Positions 16,348 through 24,726 of a DNA stretch of 64,000 nt are shown here, in pieces. The position numbers and the translations under genes were made by a program. The notes beneath the pieces were generated by a model. It did not search any database. It worked only from the letters and a program-made list of their open reading frames with translations, and was not told where the DNA came from. Position 1 is the stretch's first letter. Each line of letters opens with the position of its first letter. The DNA is from Lysinibacillus_B sp050613145 (lineage in GTDB: Bacteria > Bacillota > Bacilli > Bacillales_A > Planococcaceae), in assembly GCF_050613145.1 (NCBI RefSeq), contig NZ_CP192507.1:1240001-1304000 (forward strand), written 5' to 3'.

Positions 16348-16634
16348 GATTTTTTAATCGTTTGATGCATGGAATAGATACCAAATGTATATTGAATAAA
16401 TATGATTCTAAATAGTAAAACAGGATCGATACTTGGTCATCCAACAGTAGATTATGAAGTTTATGGTAGTTTATAAAAAAATGGAAATAAAGCGTAGCAT
16501 CTAATTTATGTAAAAGATGACCTTCTGGTACAAGTTATTCGCGTTCATTGATTTAATTTTTCGTTATTATGTTTATCATTACTTTAAGTATTTTTAGAAA
16601 GGTAGAAGCACAACATTTCTTCAGTAGTCAATAC

Positions 16635-16775
16635 TAGTTGATTGGAGTGGAAGGTGCGACACTCCTGCAGGAACCGCACGTGCGGAAAATCCATTTTTGC
16701 GGCGATGAGCCGCAAAAATTAGTTGGAGCCGTGCCTGCGGAAAGGGAGCGCCTGGAACGGAAATCAACGGTTTCT
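16635..16775 (+). repeat. GC-rich palindromic intergenic repeat
   Basis: It is bounded by TTGATTGGAGTGGAAGG and CTGGAACGGAAATCAAC (inverted ends) and holds an 11-bp perfect stem ATTTTTGCGGC/GCCGCAAAAAT with a 5-nt loop at 16693-16719. It resembles, from memory, the dispersed non-coding repeats of Planococcaceae. The stretch 16348-16634 before it has only short, broken frames. Confidence 0.6.
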
Positions 16776-16788
16776 TAATTATATGATT

Positions 16789-16829
16789 GAAGAGGTTATA
16801 TATATTTTTATACATGACCTCTTCTTTTT
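16789..16829 (+). terminator. Second copy of the pdp-type terminator hairpin
   Basis: GAAGAGGTTATATA pairs with the downstream TATACATGACCTCTTC, followed by TTTTT. It nearly duplicates the hairpin at 16063, 726 bp upstream, and no gene lies between them. Confidence 0.7.
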
Positions 16830-16911
16830 ATTGCAATAAATATGGTATAATGTGAATTGAATTCTATCGAAAATGCAGAAAGTTTGTAAATAATTCAAAA
16901 GAAGGGATTGC

Positions 16912-18666
16912 ATGGGTTTTTGGTCAGGACGATTTGAAGGATATTCTTTCAATCATTTTAAAAAGGATGTATTATCAGGTACGATTGTAGGGATTGTCGC
17001 AGTACCGCTCGCCATGTCTTTCGCGATTGCTTCAGGCGTGAAGCCAGAGTACGGAATTTATACAGCAATTATTGCGGGTATTTTAATTTCGTTACTAGGT
17101 GGCTCGAAATATCAGATTGGTGGCCCTACTGGCGCATTCGTTCCTATCCTACTTGGTATTGTACTCGTTTATGGGTATGAAAATTTATTAATTGCCGGAT
17201 TGATGGCCGGGATTATGCTTGTATTAATGGGAGTATTCAAATTAGGATCGCTCATTAAATTTATTCCGCGTCCTGTGACGGTAGGGTTTACAGCAGGGAT
17301 AGCGGTCATTATTTTTACGGGTCAAATAGGCAGTTTTCTCGGGTTAACAGATCTCGAGCAGCATGAGTATTTTTTGGCGAATGTAAAAGAGATTGCTACT
17401 CATCTAGACACGTTTCAGCTAAAAAGTATTTTCATAGCGGGACTTAGTTTAGCGCTTATTTTAGTAACGCCGAAAGTAGCACCGAAAATTCCAGGTGCGT
17501 TAGTGGGCATCATTGTGACAGCAGTGGTGACAGCGCTGTTCTTTAATGGACAAGTCGCTACAATTGGTTCAACATACGGAGCCATTCCGAATACATTACC
17601 GGAGTTCCATATACCTGAAATAACATGGGACCGAATTTATGTGTTGCTTGGACCAGCGTTTGTCATAGCGATGTTAGGTGGTATTGAGTCACTTCTTTCA
17701 GCTGTTGTAGCAGACGGTATGACGAATAGTAAACATAATAGTAATCGTGAGTTAATTGGACAAGGGATTGCCAATATTGTAACACCGTTTTTTGGAGGGA
17801 TTCCTGCAACCGGCGCGATTGCCCGAACAGCGACGAATATTCGTTCAGGGGCAACGTCGCCCATGTCAGGCGTCATTCACGGCGTATTTGTATTATTAAC
17901 ACTTCTTGTGCTGGCTCCGTATGCGGTACATATTCCATTAGCAAGTCTTGCACCTGTATTAATGGTTGTTGCTTGGAATATGAGTGAACGCCATCATTTT
18001 GCCCATATTTTAAAATTAAAATCCGGAGACTCACTGGTACTTGTTACTACGTTTTTATTAACGGTGTTGACAAGTTTAACGCTAGCTGTTGAGATTGGCT
18101 TAGGGATTGCGATTGTGTTATTTGCAAAACGAATGAGTGATATTTTAGTTGTGACAAAAGTACTTCCTGATCACAATACAAAGCAAGGGAAAGTAGTACC
18201 CCATGTTGTAACGGATACGCATGATTGTCCGCAAATTAGCATTTATACAATTGAAGGACCGCTCTTTTTTGGGGCGGCACAAACGTTCGAACGTTCTATT
18301 TTGTCATCGCTTCACCCTAAACCACAGGTACTGATTTTACGGATGCGAAAAGTGCCGTTTATCGATACGACAGGCGAGGAATATTTCCGAAATGTTGTGC
18401 GAAGCTTCCAAGCAGCGGGTGGAACATTATTTGTAACGGGCGTACACCCAACACTGAAGGCTATTTTAGATGCGAATGGGCTTGCCAAGAAAATCGGAAA
18501 AGACCATTTCTTCTATAATACAGGGGAAGCGATTGAAGAAGCGATTCGACATATTCATTATGAGCAATGTTTAGGGTGCAAACACTTTGCCTTTAGAGAA
18601 TGTACAAAACTTTCTATTGGAGAACCGTCAGAAATAAAAATAAATTATGTAGAAGCAATCAACTAG
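16912..18666 (+). CDS. SulP-family anion transporter with STAS domain
   Basis: 584 aa. The membrane domain (about residues 15-400, 10-14 segments) opens with the family hallmark VPLAMSFAIASGVKPEYGIYTAIIAG and contains GGPTGAFVPIL. It is followed by a cytoplasmic STAS domain (about 440-545; VLILRMRKVPFIDTTGEEYF). The substrate (sulfate, bicarbonate or another anion) cannot be read off. The unusual C-terminal tail has a small Cys/His cluster, QCLGCKHFAFREC. AAGAAGGGA precedes ATG 16912. It occupies the place of dacF between the deo genes and spoIIAA, next to repeats, which suggests insertion. Confidence 0.88.
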   Translation: MGFWSGRFEGYSFNHFKKDVLSGTIVGIVAVPLAMSFAIASGVKPEYGIYTAIIAGILISLLGGSKYQIGGPTGAFVPILLGIVLVYGYENLLIAGLMAGIMLVLMGVFKLGSLIKFIPRPVTVGFTAGIAVIIFTGQIGSFLGLTDLEQHEYFLANVKEIATHLDTFQLKSIFIAGLSLALILVTPKVAPKIPGALVGIIVTAVVTALFFNGQVATIGSTYGAIPNTLPEFHIPEITWDRIYVLLGPAFVIAMLGGIESLLSAVVADGMTNSKHNSNRELIGQGIANIVTPFFGGIPATGAIARTATNIRSGATSPMSGVIHGVFVLLTLLVLAPYAVHIPLASLAPVLMVVAWNMSERHHFAHILKLKSGDSLVLVTTFLLTVLTSLTLAVEIGLGIAIVLFAKRMSDILVVTKVLPDHNTKQGKVVPHVVTDTHDCPQISIYTIEGPLFFGAAQTFERSILSSLHPKPQVLILRMRKVPFIDTTGEEYFRNVVRSFQAAGGTLFVTGVHPTLKAILDANGLAKKIGKDHFFYNTGEAIEEAIRHIHYEQCLGCKHFAFRECTKLSIGEPSEIKINYVEAIN

Positions 18667-18693
18667 CAAGGTCTATAGGGGCCTTGCTTTTTT
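18666..18693 (+). terminator. Terminator after the SulP gene
   Basis: GCAAGG / CCTTGC stem followed by six T residues. Confidence 0.82.
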
Positions 18694-18901
18694 GTTGTGT
18701 AGGCAATTATAAAGGAAGGTAACGATTGTTGAGAAAGAGTCGTTTCCTGATACCTTCCTATGTACGACCAGCACGCTTGTCGAAGGTTAGCATTTTTGTC
18801 TAGATAAGTATAAGTTTTGGCGTTTAAAAAATGCATATAATTCCTATACTGAACGTACACCCTTTGTCTATTAAGCACTACTTTCGCAGAATGAACACTA
18901 G

Positions 18902-18943
18902 TTTTGTCGTATGGAAAGGATATTTACCCTTGCTCTAGAAGTT
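18902..18943 (+). promoter_or_regulatory. Candidate sigma-H / Spo0A-controlled promoter of spoIIA
   Basis: AAAGGATAT (18915-18923) matches the sigma-H -35 consensus RNAGGAWWW; 11 bp later CTAGAAGTT (18935-18943) carries the GAA of the -10. TTTTGTCGTA (18902-18911), one mismatch from a Spo0A box, abuts the -35, and a perfect TTGTCGAA lies at 18777-18784. Sigma-H plus Spo0A~P control of spoIIA is established in B. subtilis. Confidence 0.55.
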
Positions 18944-18967
18944 ATATGGGGCGAAGGAGGAGAAGCG

Positions 18968-19321
18968 ATGAAATGTAAAATCACAATGTATCCAAACGAA
19001 GTAGCAGTCATTAAATTGTATGGAGAGCTTGATCATCATGAAGTAGAAAAAGTGCGTTCGCAAATTTCAATGACCATTTTACAAGGAAACTTAAAAACAC
19101 TTATTTGGAATTTAGAATATTTACAGTTTATGGATAGTGCGGGCGTTGGTTTAATTTTAGGGCGCATGCGTGAGTTACACGCCGTGAATGGGCGCACTAT
19201 TATTTTAAATCCGTCGCCAACTATGGAGAAAATTTTCCGTTTTTCGGGATTAGCAGCTTATATGATGCATGGAGGAGAAGATATGGCAATTTCACAAGCA
19301 AGGGGGATTGTGAATGGATAA
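18968..19321 (+). CDS. spoIIAA: SpoIIAA, anti-anti-sigma F factor
   Basis: 117 aa from ATG 18968, with AAGGAGG (18955-18961) well spaced; an upstream in-frame ATG at 18911 would add residues absent from the family. STAS domain; the phosphorylation site is the serine of FMDSAGVGLILGR. Unphosphorylated SpoIIAA binds SpoIIAB and frees sigma-F in the forespore; SpoIIAB phosphorylates it back. First gene of the spoIIAA-AB-AC operon, with an 8-bp overlap into spoIIAB. Confidence 0.96.
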   Translation: MKCKITMYPNEVAVIKLYGELDHHEVEKVRSQISMTILQGNLKTLIWNLEYLQFMDSAGVGLILGRMRELHAVNGRTIILNPSPTMEKIFRFSGLAAYMMHGGEDMAISQARGIVNG

Positions 19322-19751
19322 CGAAATGACACTTTCATTTTTAGCGAAAAGTGAAAATGAAAGTTTAGCGCGACTGGCTATTACAAGTTTTATCGCACAA
19401 ATTGACCCAACGATCGATGAATTAGCAGAATGTAAAACGATTGTATCGGAAGCGGTGTCCAATGCGATTATTCACGGCTATGACGGGGCAGATGGTGTTG
19501 TAACAGTTCATGCTGTATTAGACGGGGATATGTTAACTGTATCGATTAAAGATGAAGGACGTGGTATTCCTGATATTGCGTCGGCGAGGGAGCCATTATT
19601 TACGACAAAAGGGCATGAGGAGCGTTCGGGTATGGGCTTTACCATTATGGAAAGCTTCTCGGATGAGCTTCATATTGAGTCGCATGTAGGTCATGGTACA
19701 ACGATTACGTTTACAAAAAAATTTTCGCCCGTGCAGGCGGTTGCGATGTGA
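19314..19751 (+). CDS. spoIIAB: SpoIIAB, anti-sigma F factor and serine kinase
   Basis: 145 aa GHKL-fold ATPase. The N box EAVSNAIIHGY, G1 DEGRGI and G2 region GMGFTIMESFSD are intact. It sequesters sigma-F in the predivisional cell and phosphorylates SpoIIAA. The length matches B. subtilis (146 aa). It overlaps spoIIAA by 8 bp and is followed 12 bp later by sigF, so stoichiometric co-translation is likely. Confidence 0.97.
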   Translation: MDNEMTLSFLAKSENESLARLAITSFIAQIDPTIDELAECKTIVSEAVSNAIIHGYDGADGVVTVHAVLDGDMLTVSIKDEGRGIPDIASAREPLFTTKGHEERSGMGFTIMESFSDELHIESHVGHGTTITFTKKFSPVQAVAM

Positions 19752-19763
19752 CGAAATAGGGGG

Positions 19764-20540
19764 ATGAAGACAATCGAACAGCCGTCAGAAACATTATTAA
19801 CACAGGAGGAAATGCGAGAGTTAATTGCGCGGGCACAGGCAGGAGACGACGAGGCACGTAAAAAAATGATTGAAGGCAATACACGGCTTGTTTGGTCCAT
19901 CGTGCAACGTTTTTCTTCTCGTGGGATTGAGTTGGATGATTTATTTCAGATTGGTTGTATAGGTCTTATGAAATCGGTTGATAAATTTGACTTGAAATAT
20001 GAAGTGAAATTTTCAACGTATGCAGTGCCGATGATTATTGGCGAAATTCAGCGTTTTTTACGAGACGATGGCATGGTGAAAGTGAGCCGTTCCATTCGTG
20101 AGCTCAATTTTAAAATTCGTCATGCGACAGAAAATTATATGAAAACGAATGAAAAACCGCCATCAATGGCAGAATTAGCGGACATACTACAAGTGTCGGT
20201 TGATGACATTATTATGGCAACGGATGCCATGCGTGATCCAGCTTCTCTTCACGAACAGTTGTATGAAAATGACGGTGATTCTGTCACATTAATGGATCAA
20301 ATGCGAGACGATAAATCACAGTTGCCATTCGATTATATTCCGTTAAAGGAGGTGCTAAAGCGCTTAGGAAAGCGTGAACAATCCATCATTTATTTGCGTT
20401 ATTTTGTAGATTTAACGCAGACGGAAATTGCTGAGCGTTTAGGAATATCACAAGTACAAGTATCGCGCCTCGAGAAGAAAATATTGGCTCAGCTCAAAGT
20501 TTGGATGGAGGCGACTACAAAAAAGACGGTGTATAAATGA
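19764..20540 (+). CDS. sigF: RNA polymerase sigma-F (SpoIIAC), forespore-specific
   Basis: 258 aa sigma-70 family factor. Region 2 reads NTRLVWSIVQRFSSRGIELDDLFQIGCIGLMK ... KFSTYAVPMIIGEIQRFLRDD, region 3 begins about residue 100, and region 4 ends with the helix-turn-helix LTQTEIAERLGISQVQVSRLEK. It drives early forespore transcription and is held inactive by SpoIIAB. A GGGGG ribosome binding site lies about 5 nt before the ATG. Its stop overlaps the start of spoVAF (ATGA), joining them in one transcript. Confidence 0.97.
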   Translation: MKTIEQPSETLLTQEEMRELIARAQAGDDEARKKMIEGNTRLVWSIVQRFSSRGIELDDLFQIGCIGLMKSVDKFDLKYEVKFSTYAVPMIIGEIQRFLRDDGMVKVSRSIRELNFKIRHATENYMKTNEKPPSMAELADILQVSVDDIIMATDAMRDPASLHEQLYENDGDSVTLMDQMRDDKSQLPFDYIPLKEVLKRLGKREQSIIYLRYFVDLTQTEIAERLGISQVQVSRLEKKILAQLKVWMEATTKKTVYK

Positions 20541-21988
20541 GCAATAAGTTATTTACCTCCTTAGAAGATGGACGTCAATATTGCGAAGATATATTAGGAA
20601 AAGGTAAGACGTTTGATATTGTGATTCAAAGAGTGCATATTCGCGATTTAGCTGTGTTAATTGTTTACGTGAGTGGACTTGTGAACAATGATAGTGTCGC
20701 GAACTTATTAACGCATCTGCAGCATGAAGGGACAGCTCATCTGCATGAAGCAAAAGATGAAAATGAATATTTTTATGATCATTTCAACTTTCAAGGCATG
20801 ACGCCAATGGAAGAAAGAGATGCCTTTATTACTGGGGTATTAAGCGGGCAAGTTGGATTCATTACAAAAAGCGGTTATTGCTTTATTACTGAATTCCGGA
20901 ACTACCCTGGTCGCAACCCGGAAGAACCTGCGAATGAGCGAGTCATTCGTGGAGCACGTGATGGGTTTGCTGAAAATATTATTATAAATGCAGCACTTGT
21001 GAGACGACGTATCCGTAGTCCTAAACTACGACTCGAAATGCAAAAAATTTCTACATTAGGTGAAACAGACGTTGCAATCTGTTATATGGAAGATATCGTA
21101 AATGAAGAGCACTTGGAATGGGTGAAAAAACGTCTGGAACAAATTCATCACGATGGGCTGACGATGGCAGATAAATCGTTAGAGGAATGGATGTTCAAGC
21201 AAAAATTTCATCCCGTTCCGTTTGTTAGGTATTCAGAGCGGCCAGATATTGTAGCAGCGCATTTGTTAGAAGGACATATTGCGATTATTGTCGATACTTC
21301 ACCATCTGTTATTTTACTTCCGGTATCAATGTTTCATTTATTGATGCATGCAGAGGAGTATCGTCAAGCGCCGTTAATTGGCACCGTGATGCGTAGTTTA
21401 CGTTATTTTGCAGCCATTTTTAGCTTGTTTTTAATACCGCTTTGGTATTTACTAGCCACCAATATGGAAAATCTACCGGAGAAAATATCGTTCATTGGGG
21501 TAAAGGAAGCGTCAGAGGTTCCGCTTTATTTACAGCTCGTGCTCGTGGATATAGGGATTGAATTTTTAAGGATTGCCGCCATTCATACGCCGACACCGCT
21601 ATCAACAGCAATGGGGTTAATTGCTGGTATTATGATTGGGGATATTGCGATTAATGTTGGACTGTTTTCACCAGAAGCTATTTTATATAGCTCCATTGCA
21701 GCGGTATTTACATTCGCCATTCCTCATTATGAGTTAAGTATTTCGGTGAAGGTATTCCGACAAATTTTACTTGCTGCTACGGCTTTATTCGCTGCGAATG
21801 GGTTCTTCGTGATGAGTTTTCTAATTTTTGTGTATTTATGCACTTTACGCCCGATGAATATTCCATATTTATGGCCAGTAGTACCCTTTTTCCCAAATGC
21901 GTTTAAACGTATCATCATCAGGTTCCCGATGGCCGATGAAGCGCTTAGACCGTATATTGTTGGGGCTAAAAATCGTAAGCGTGGGTGA
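20537..21988 (+). CDS. spoVAF: SpoVAF, GerA-family spore membrane protein
   Basis: 483 aa. A large soluble N-terminal GerA/SpoVAF domain (about residues 1-270, with TKSGYCFITEFRNYPGRNPEEPANERVIRGARDGF) is followed by about five to six membrane segments (285-460). It is homologous to A-subunits of germinant receptors and acts with the SpoVA Ca-dipicolinate channel in germination. In B. subtilis it ends the spoVAA-AF operon ahead of lysA; here it directly follows sigF by a 4-bp overlap and the spoVAA-AE genes are not between them. Confidence 0.93.
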   Translation: MSNKLFTSLEDGRQYCEDILGKGKTFDIVIQRVHIRDLAVLIVYVSGLVNNDSVANLLTHLQHEGTAHLHEAKDENEYFYDHFNFQGMTPMEERDAFITGVLSGQVGFITKSGYCFITEFRNYPGRNPEEPANERVIRGARDGFAENIIINAALVRRRIRSPKLRLEMQKISTLGETDVAICYMEDIVNEEHLEWVKKRLEQIHHDGLTMADKSLEEWMFKQKFHPVPFVRYSERPDIVAAHLLEGHIAIIVDTSPSVILLPVSMFHLLMHAEEYRQAPLIGTVMRSLRYFAAIFSLFLIPLWYLLATNMENLPEKISFIGVKEASEVPLYLQLVLVDIGIEFLRIAAIHTPTPLSTAMGLIAGIMIGDIAINVGLFSPEAILYSSIAAVFTFAIPHYELSISVKVFRQILLAATALFAANGFFVMSFLIFVYLCTLRPMNIPYLWPVVPFFPNAFKRIIIRFPMADEALRPYIVGAKNRKRG

Positions 21989-22151
21989 ATAAATATAGTT
22001 TAAATACGTATTTTTATTCGGAAAAAGTGAAAAAATGCATAAACATACGTTGCAGTCCGTCCTTTGCTATGTTAAAGTTCTCATATAATATTTTGAGACT
22101 TTTATGAAAATTAGCGAATGCTTTTTTTCAACTAGCAGAGGAGAGAGAGCA

Positions 22152-23468
22152 ATGCATTTACATGGAACACAGCAAATTGAAAACGGTCATTTAACAATTG
22201 GTGGTGTCGATACAGTTGAGTTAGCCAAACAGTATGGTACACCACTATTTGTGTATGATACGGCGTTAATTCGCAAGCGTGCACGAGGCTTTAAAGATAC
22301 GTTTGAAAAATTAGGTGTCACGGCACAAGTGGCTTACGCATCGAAAGCGTTTGCGTGTGTGGCTGCGTATCAATTAGCAGCGCAAGAAAATCTTTCGTTG
22401 GATGTTGTGTCTGGTGGCGAGTTATATACCGCGATTAAAGCAGGGTTCCCGGCAGAACGCATTCATTTCCATGGCAATAATAAGTCGGTGGCGGAGCTAG
22501 AAATGGCGTTTGATACAAAAATCGGTTGCATCGTTGTGGATAACTTTTATGAAATTGCTTTATTAAAAGAAATTGCTGAAGCAAAACAACAAAAAATGAA
22601 TATTTTACTTCGTGTAACACCAGGAGTAGAAGCACATACACATGATTTCATCACGACAGGTCAAGCGGATTCAAAGTTTGGTTTTGATTTGAATAATGGG
22701 CAGGCGGATGAAGCATTTGAACAAGTGAAAGACCATGCATACTTAAATCTACTAGGCTTACATTGCCATATTGGATCACAAATTTTTGAAACAGATGGCT
22801 TTGCATTAGCAGCTAGTAAAGTAATGAATAAAATGGGTACTTGGAAACAGGAACATGGCTTCGAGTGCTCAGTACTTAATCTGGGCGGTGGTTTCGGTAT
22901 TCGCTATACAGAAGAAGATAAGCCACTTGAGCCGCATGTGTACGTAGAAGAGATGATTAAATCTGTACAAGCGGAAGCAGAAGCGGTAAAATTAGCGATG
23001 CCGGAGATTTGGATTGAGCCAGGTCGTTCGCTTGTAGGGGATGCAGGTACATCACTTTATACAGTTGGTTCACACAAAAAAGTGCCAGGTGTGCGTGAGT
23101 ATATCGCTGTTGATGGGGGAATGAGTGATAATATTCGTCCTGCATTATACGATGCGAAATACGAAGCAATCATCGCAAATAAGGCCGATCAAGCGAAGGA
23201 TGCAACGTATACAGTTGCAGGAAAGCTTTGTGAATCAGGTGATAAGTTGATGATTGATGCAGCACTACAAAAAGCTGAATCTGGTGATATTTTAGCGATG
23301 TTCTGCACAGGTGCATACGGGTATTCTATGGCGTCAAATTACAATCGTGTACCACGCCCAGCCGTTGTATTTGTAGAAGCAGGTGAGCATCAATTAGCTA
23401 TCAAGCGCGAAAGCTATGATGACATCGTTGTGAATGATCTTCCGTTAGTTTTAAAAAAGGGTGAGTAA
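22152..23468 (+). CDS. lysA: Diaminopimelate decarboxylase
   Basis: 438 aa from ATG 22152 (AGAGGAGAGAG upstream); an in-frame ATG at 22104 lacks a ribosome binding site. It makes lysine from meso-diaminopimelate with PLP. The PLP lysine is in VAYASKAFAC; HCHIGSQI, LNLGGGFGIRY, EPGRSLVG and the partner-subunit CESGDKL and GAYGYSMAS motifs are visible. Its position after spoVAF is as in B. subtilis. The gap before it (21989-22151) carries no recognised riboswitch. Confidence 0.97.
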   Translation: MHLHGTQQIENGHLTIGGVDTVELAKQYGTPLFVYDTALIRKRARGFKDTFEKLGVTAQVAYASKAFACVAAYQLAAQENLSLDVVSGGELYTAIKAGFPAERIHFHGNNKSVAELEMAFDTKIGCIVVDNFYEIALLKEIAEAKQQKMNILLRVTPGVEAHTHDFITTGQADSKFGFDLNNGQADEAFEQVKDHAYLNLLGLHCHIGSQIFETDGFALAASKVMNKMGTWKQEHGFECSVLNLGGGFGIRYTEEDKPLEPHVYVEEMIKSVQAEAEAVKLAMPEIWIEPGRSLVGDAGTSLYTVGSHKKVPGVREYIAVDGGMSDNIRPALYDAKYEAIIANKADQAKDATYTVAGKLCESGDKLMIDAALQKAESGDILAMFCTGAYGYSMASNYNRVPRPAVVFVEAGEHQLAIKRESYDDIVVNDLPLVLKKGE

Positions 23469-23471
23469 TCT

Positions 23472-23588
23472 TTGAAAATATCGAAACAGGCTAAGTGGGG
23501 TCTTGGATTGTTATTTGGGGTTGTAGCTTGGGCACTTTTATTCATCTACGTCATTAGTCCATTAATTGCAATGTTTAACGGGGAATAA
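23472..23588 (+). CDS. 38-residue single-pass membrane peptide, unknown
   Basis: A short frame starts at TTG 23472, 3 bp after the lysA stop, with AAAGGGTGAG overlapping the end of lysA as ribosome binding site. The product has a basic start (MKISKQAKWG), a hydrophobic helix from about residue 10 to 33 (LGLLFGVVAWALLFIY) and a short polar end (MFNGE). Layout and charge pattern fit a real small membrane protein translationally coupled to lysA, but I recognise no family. Conservation in relatives would confirm it. Confidence 0.55.
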   Translation: MKISKQAKWGLGLLFGVVAWALLFIYVISPLIAMFNGE

Positions 23589-23700
23589 TAATCCCTTATA
23601 TTGTAATAAACACTACAGACTTGTCTTGGGAAATTGTGTTATTGCATTTCATAAGCGGTTTTGGTAGGATGTGCAATGGTAGAATTGAGGGAATGTGACA

Positions 23701-24069
23701 ATGCTAGTACGGTATAAAAAGGCGCTAGAGAAAATCGCAATGGGCTTATTATCTTTTATGCCTCAAGAAAAAGATGTCAAGCGCCTAATGGAAACAATTC
23801 AGCAGTATGAACAATTAGATCATTGGATGCTTTATTTATGGAAAAAGGACGAAGAATATGTGGGGATTGTTGGGGTTTTAGCTGAAGAAACAGTTGCAAC
23901 GATTCAACATATTACGGTCATTCCATCGTATCGTGGAGAAGGTGTAGCACTTGGTATGCTACAAGAACTTCACGATTTAGAAATGTTTACGCATATTCAG
24001 CCGAATGAAGAAACAGCACCTTTTTTACAAAAATGCATACCAATCATAAAAGAAGCTGAGTGTAACTAG
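23701..24069 (+). CDS. ribT: RibT-like GNAT acetyltransferase
   Basis: 122 aa from ATG 23701 (GAGGG about 9 nt upstream; GTG at 23695 is less likely). Strong resemblance to B. subtilis RibT: RYKKALEKIAMGLLSFMPQEKD at the start and the acetyl-CoA loop VIPSYRGEGVALGML. RibT is the last gene of the B. subtilis riboflavin operon, a GNAT-fold protein with no proven substrate. Here it is alone: ribD, ribE, ribAB and ribH are not upstream, and lysA lies there instead. It converges on ypuF with overlapping 3' ends. Confidence 0.85.
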   Translation: MLVRYKKALEKIAMGLLSFMPQEKDVKRLMETIQQYEQLDHWMLYLWKKDEEYVGIVGVLAEETVATIQHITVIPSYRGEGVALGMLQELHDLEMFTHIQPNEETAPFLQKCIPIIKEAECN

Positions 24070-24092
24070 CACTCAGCTTCTTTTCTTTTTTT
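24053..24092. terminator. Bidirectional terminator between ribT and ypuF
   Basis: AAGCTGAGTG / CACTCAGCTT stem, followed by a T-rich run; it includes the last codons of both convergent genes. Confidence 0.82.
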
Positions 24093-24569
24093 TGCTATTT
24101 TTTGTGCACGTGCTTCAAGTATGTCGGAGCGGTCACGCAGCATATGCTTATGAAGAAGAAAATGCGCATCCTCCTTCGCCAATGTCGCGATCTTTTCTGC
24201 AATCATTCGTTCAAACGCTTCATCGAGTAATGGAAGTGTGAAAGATTGAAAAGGCTCACCTTGTTTGATTTGTGAAATAGATTGTGAGATTCGCTGTTCT
24301 AATAATAAGAAATGGAACGGGTGCAAGAAGGCTGATGCTTTATTTGTTATTAGATTTTTTTGCGCTTTTAGTAAAATTTTTGTAGCACCATTTAAGTTAT
24401 GACGGCGCCAGTGATACATGCCGGTTGCCAATTGGACAAGTCCAACGAGTACATGTTCTTTATCGCCAGGGGCAATGTCTTTCCAATATTCTTCTAATAC
24501 TTCATGACATTCAAAATAATCGTGATTACCGTTAAAATATGTACAATAATCAACAAACAATGGGTGCAT
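24066..24569 (-). CDS. ypuF: YpuF-like DUF309 protein
   Basis: About 167 aa. DUF309 signature HDYFECHEVLEEYWKD ... VGLVQLATGMYHWRRHNLNGA is clear. All-helical, function unknown; the conserved acid/His pairs suggest metal binding. The ATG at 24569 matches the usual N-terminus (MHPLFVDY); a TTG at 24578 has the best-spaced GAAAGGTGA ribosome binding site and adds three residues, and a GTG at 24587 is also in frame. As in B. subtilis it sits between ribT and scpA. Confidence 0.85.
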   Translation of the reverse strand: MHPLFVDYCTYFNGNHDYFECHEVLEEYWKDIAPGDKEHVLVGLVQLATGMYHWRRHNLNGATKILLKAQKNLITNKASAFLHPFHFLLLEQRISQSISQIKQGEPFQSFTLPLLDEAFERMIAEKIATLAKEDAHFLLHKHMLRDRSDILEARAQKIAKKRKEAEC

Positions 24570-24726
24570 ATATGGCAAATGAATCACCTTTCCTCTATAC
24601 TATTGATGAGCTATTTTAGTGGATTCGAAAGTACAAGCTTTCAAGGAAATCCACAAAGATACGATGACAACTCGCGCTATTTGTGCGTGAATTGTATTTT
24701 TAATGAAAATGACAGGTGGCATACAG

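Noticed and set aside
16390..16560. Broken frames reading MILNSKTGSILGHPTVDYEV and DDLLVQVIRVH
   Set aside because: Interrupted within ~25 codons in every phase; too little to call a pseudogene.
21989..22151. Lysine riboswitch before lysA
   Set aside because: Only ~160 AT-rich bases without L-box conserved segments.
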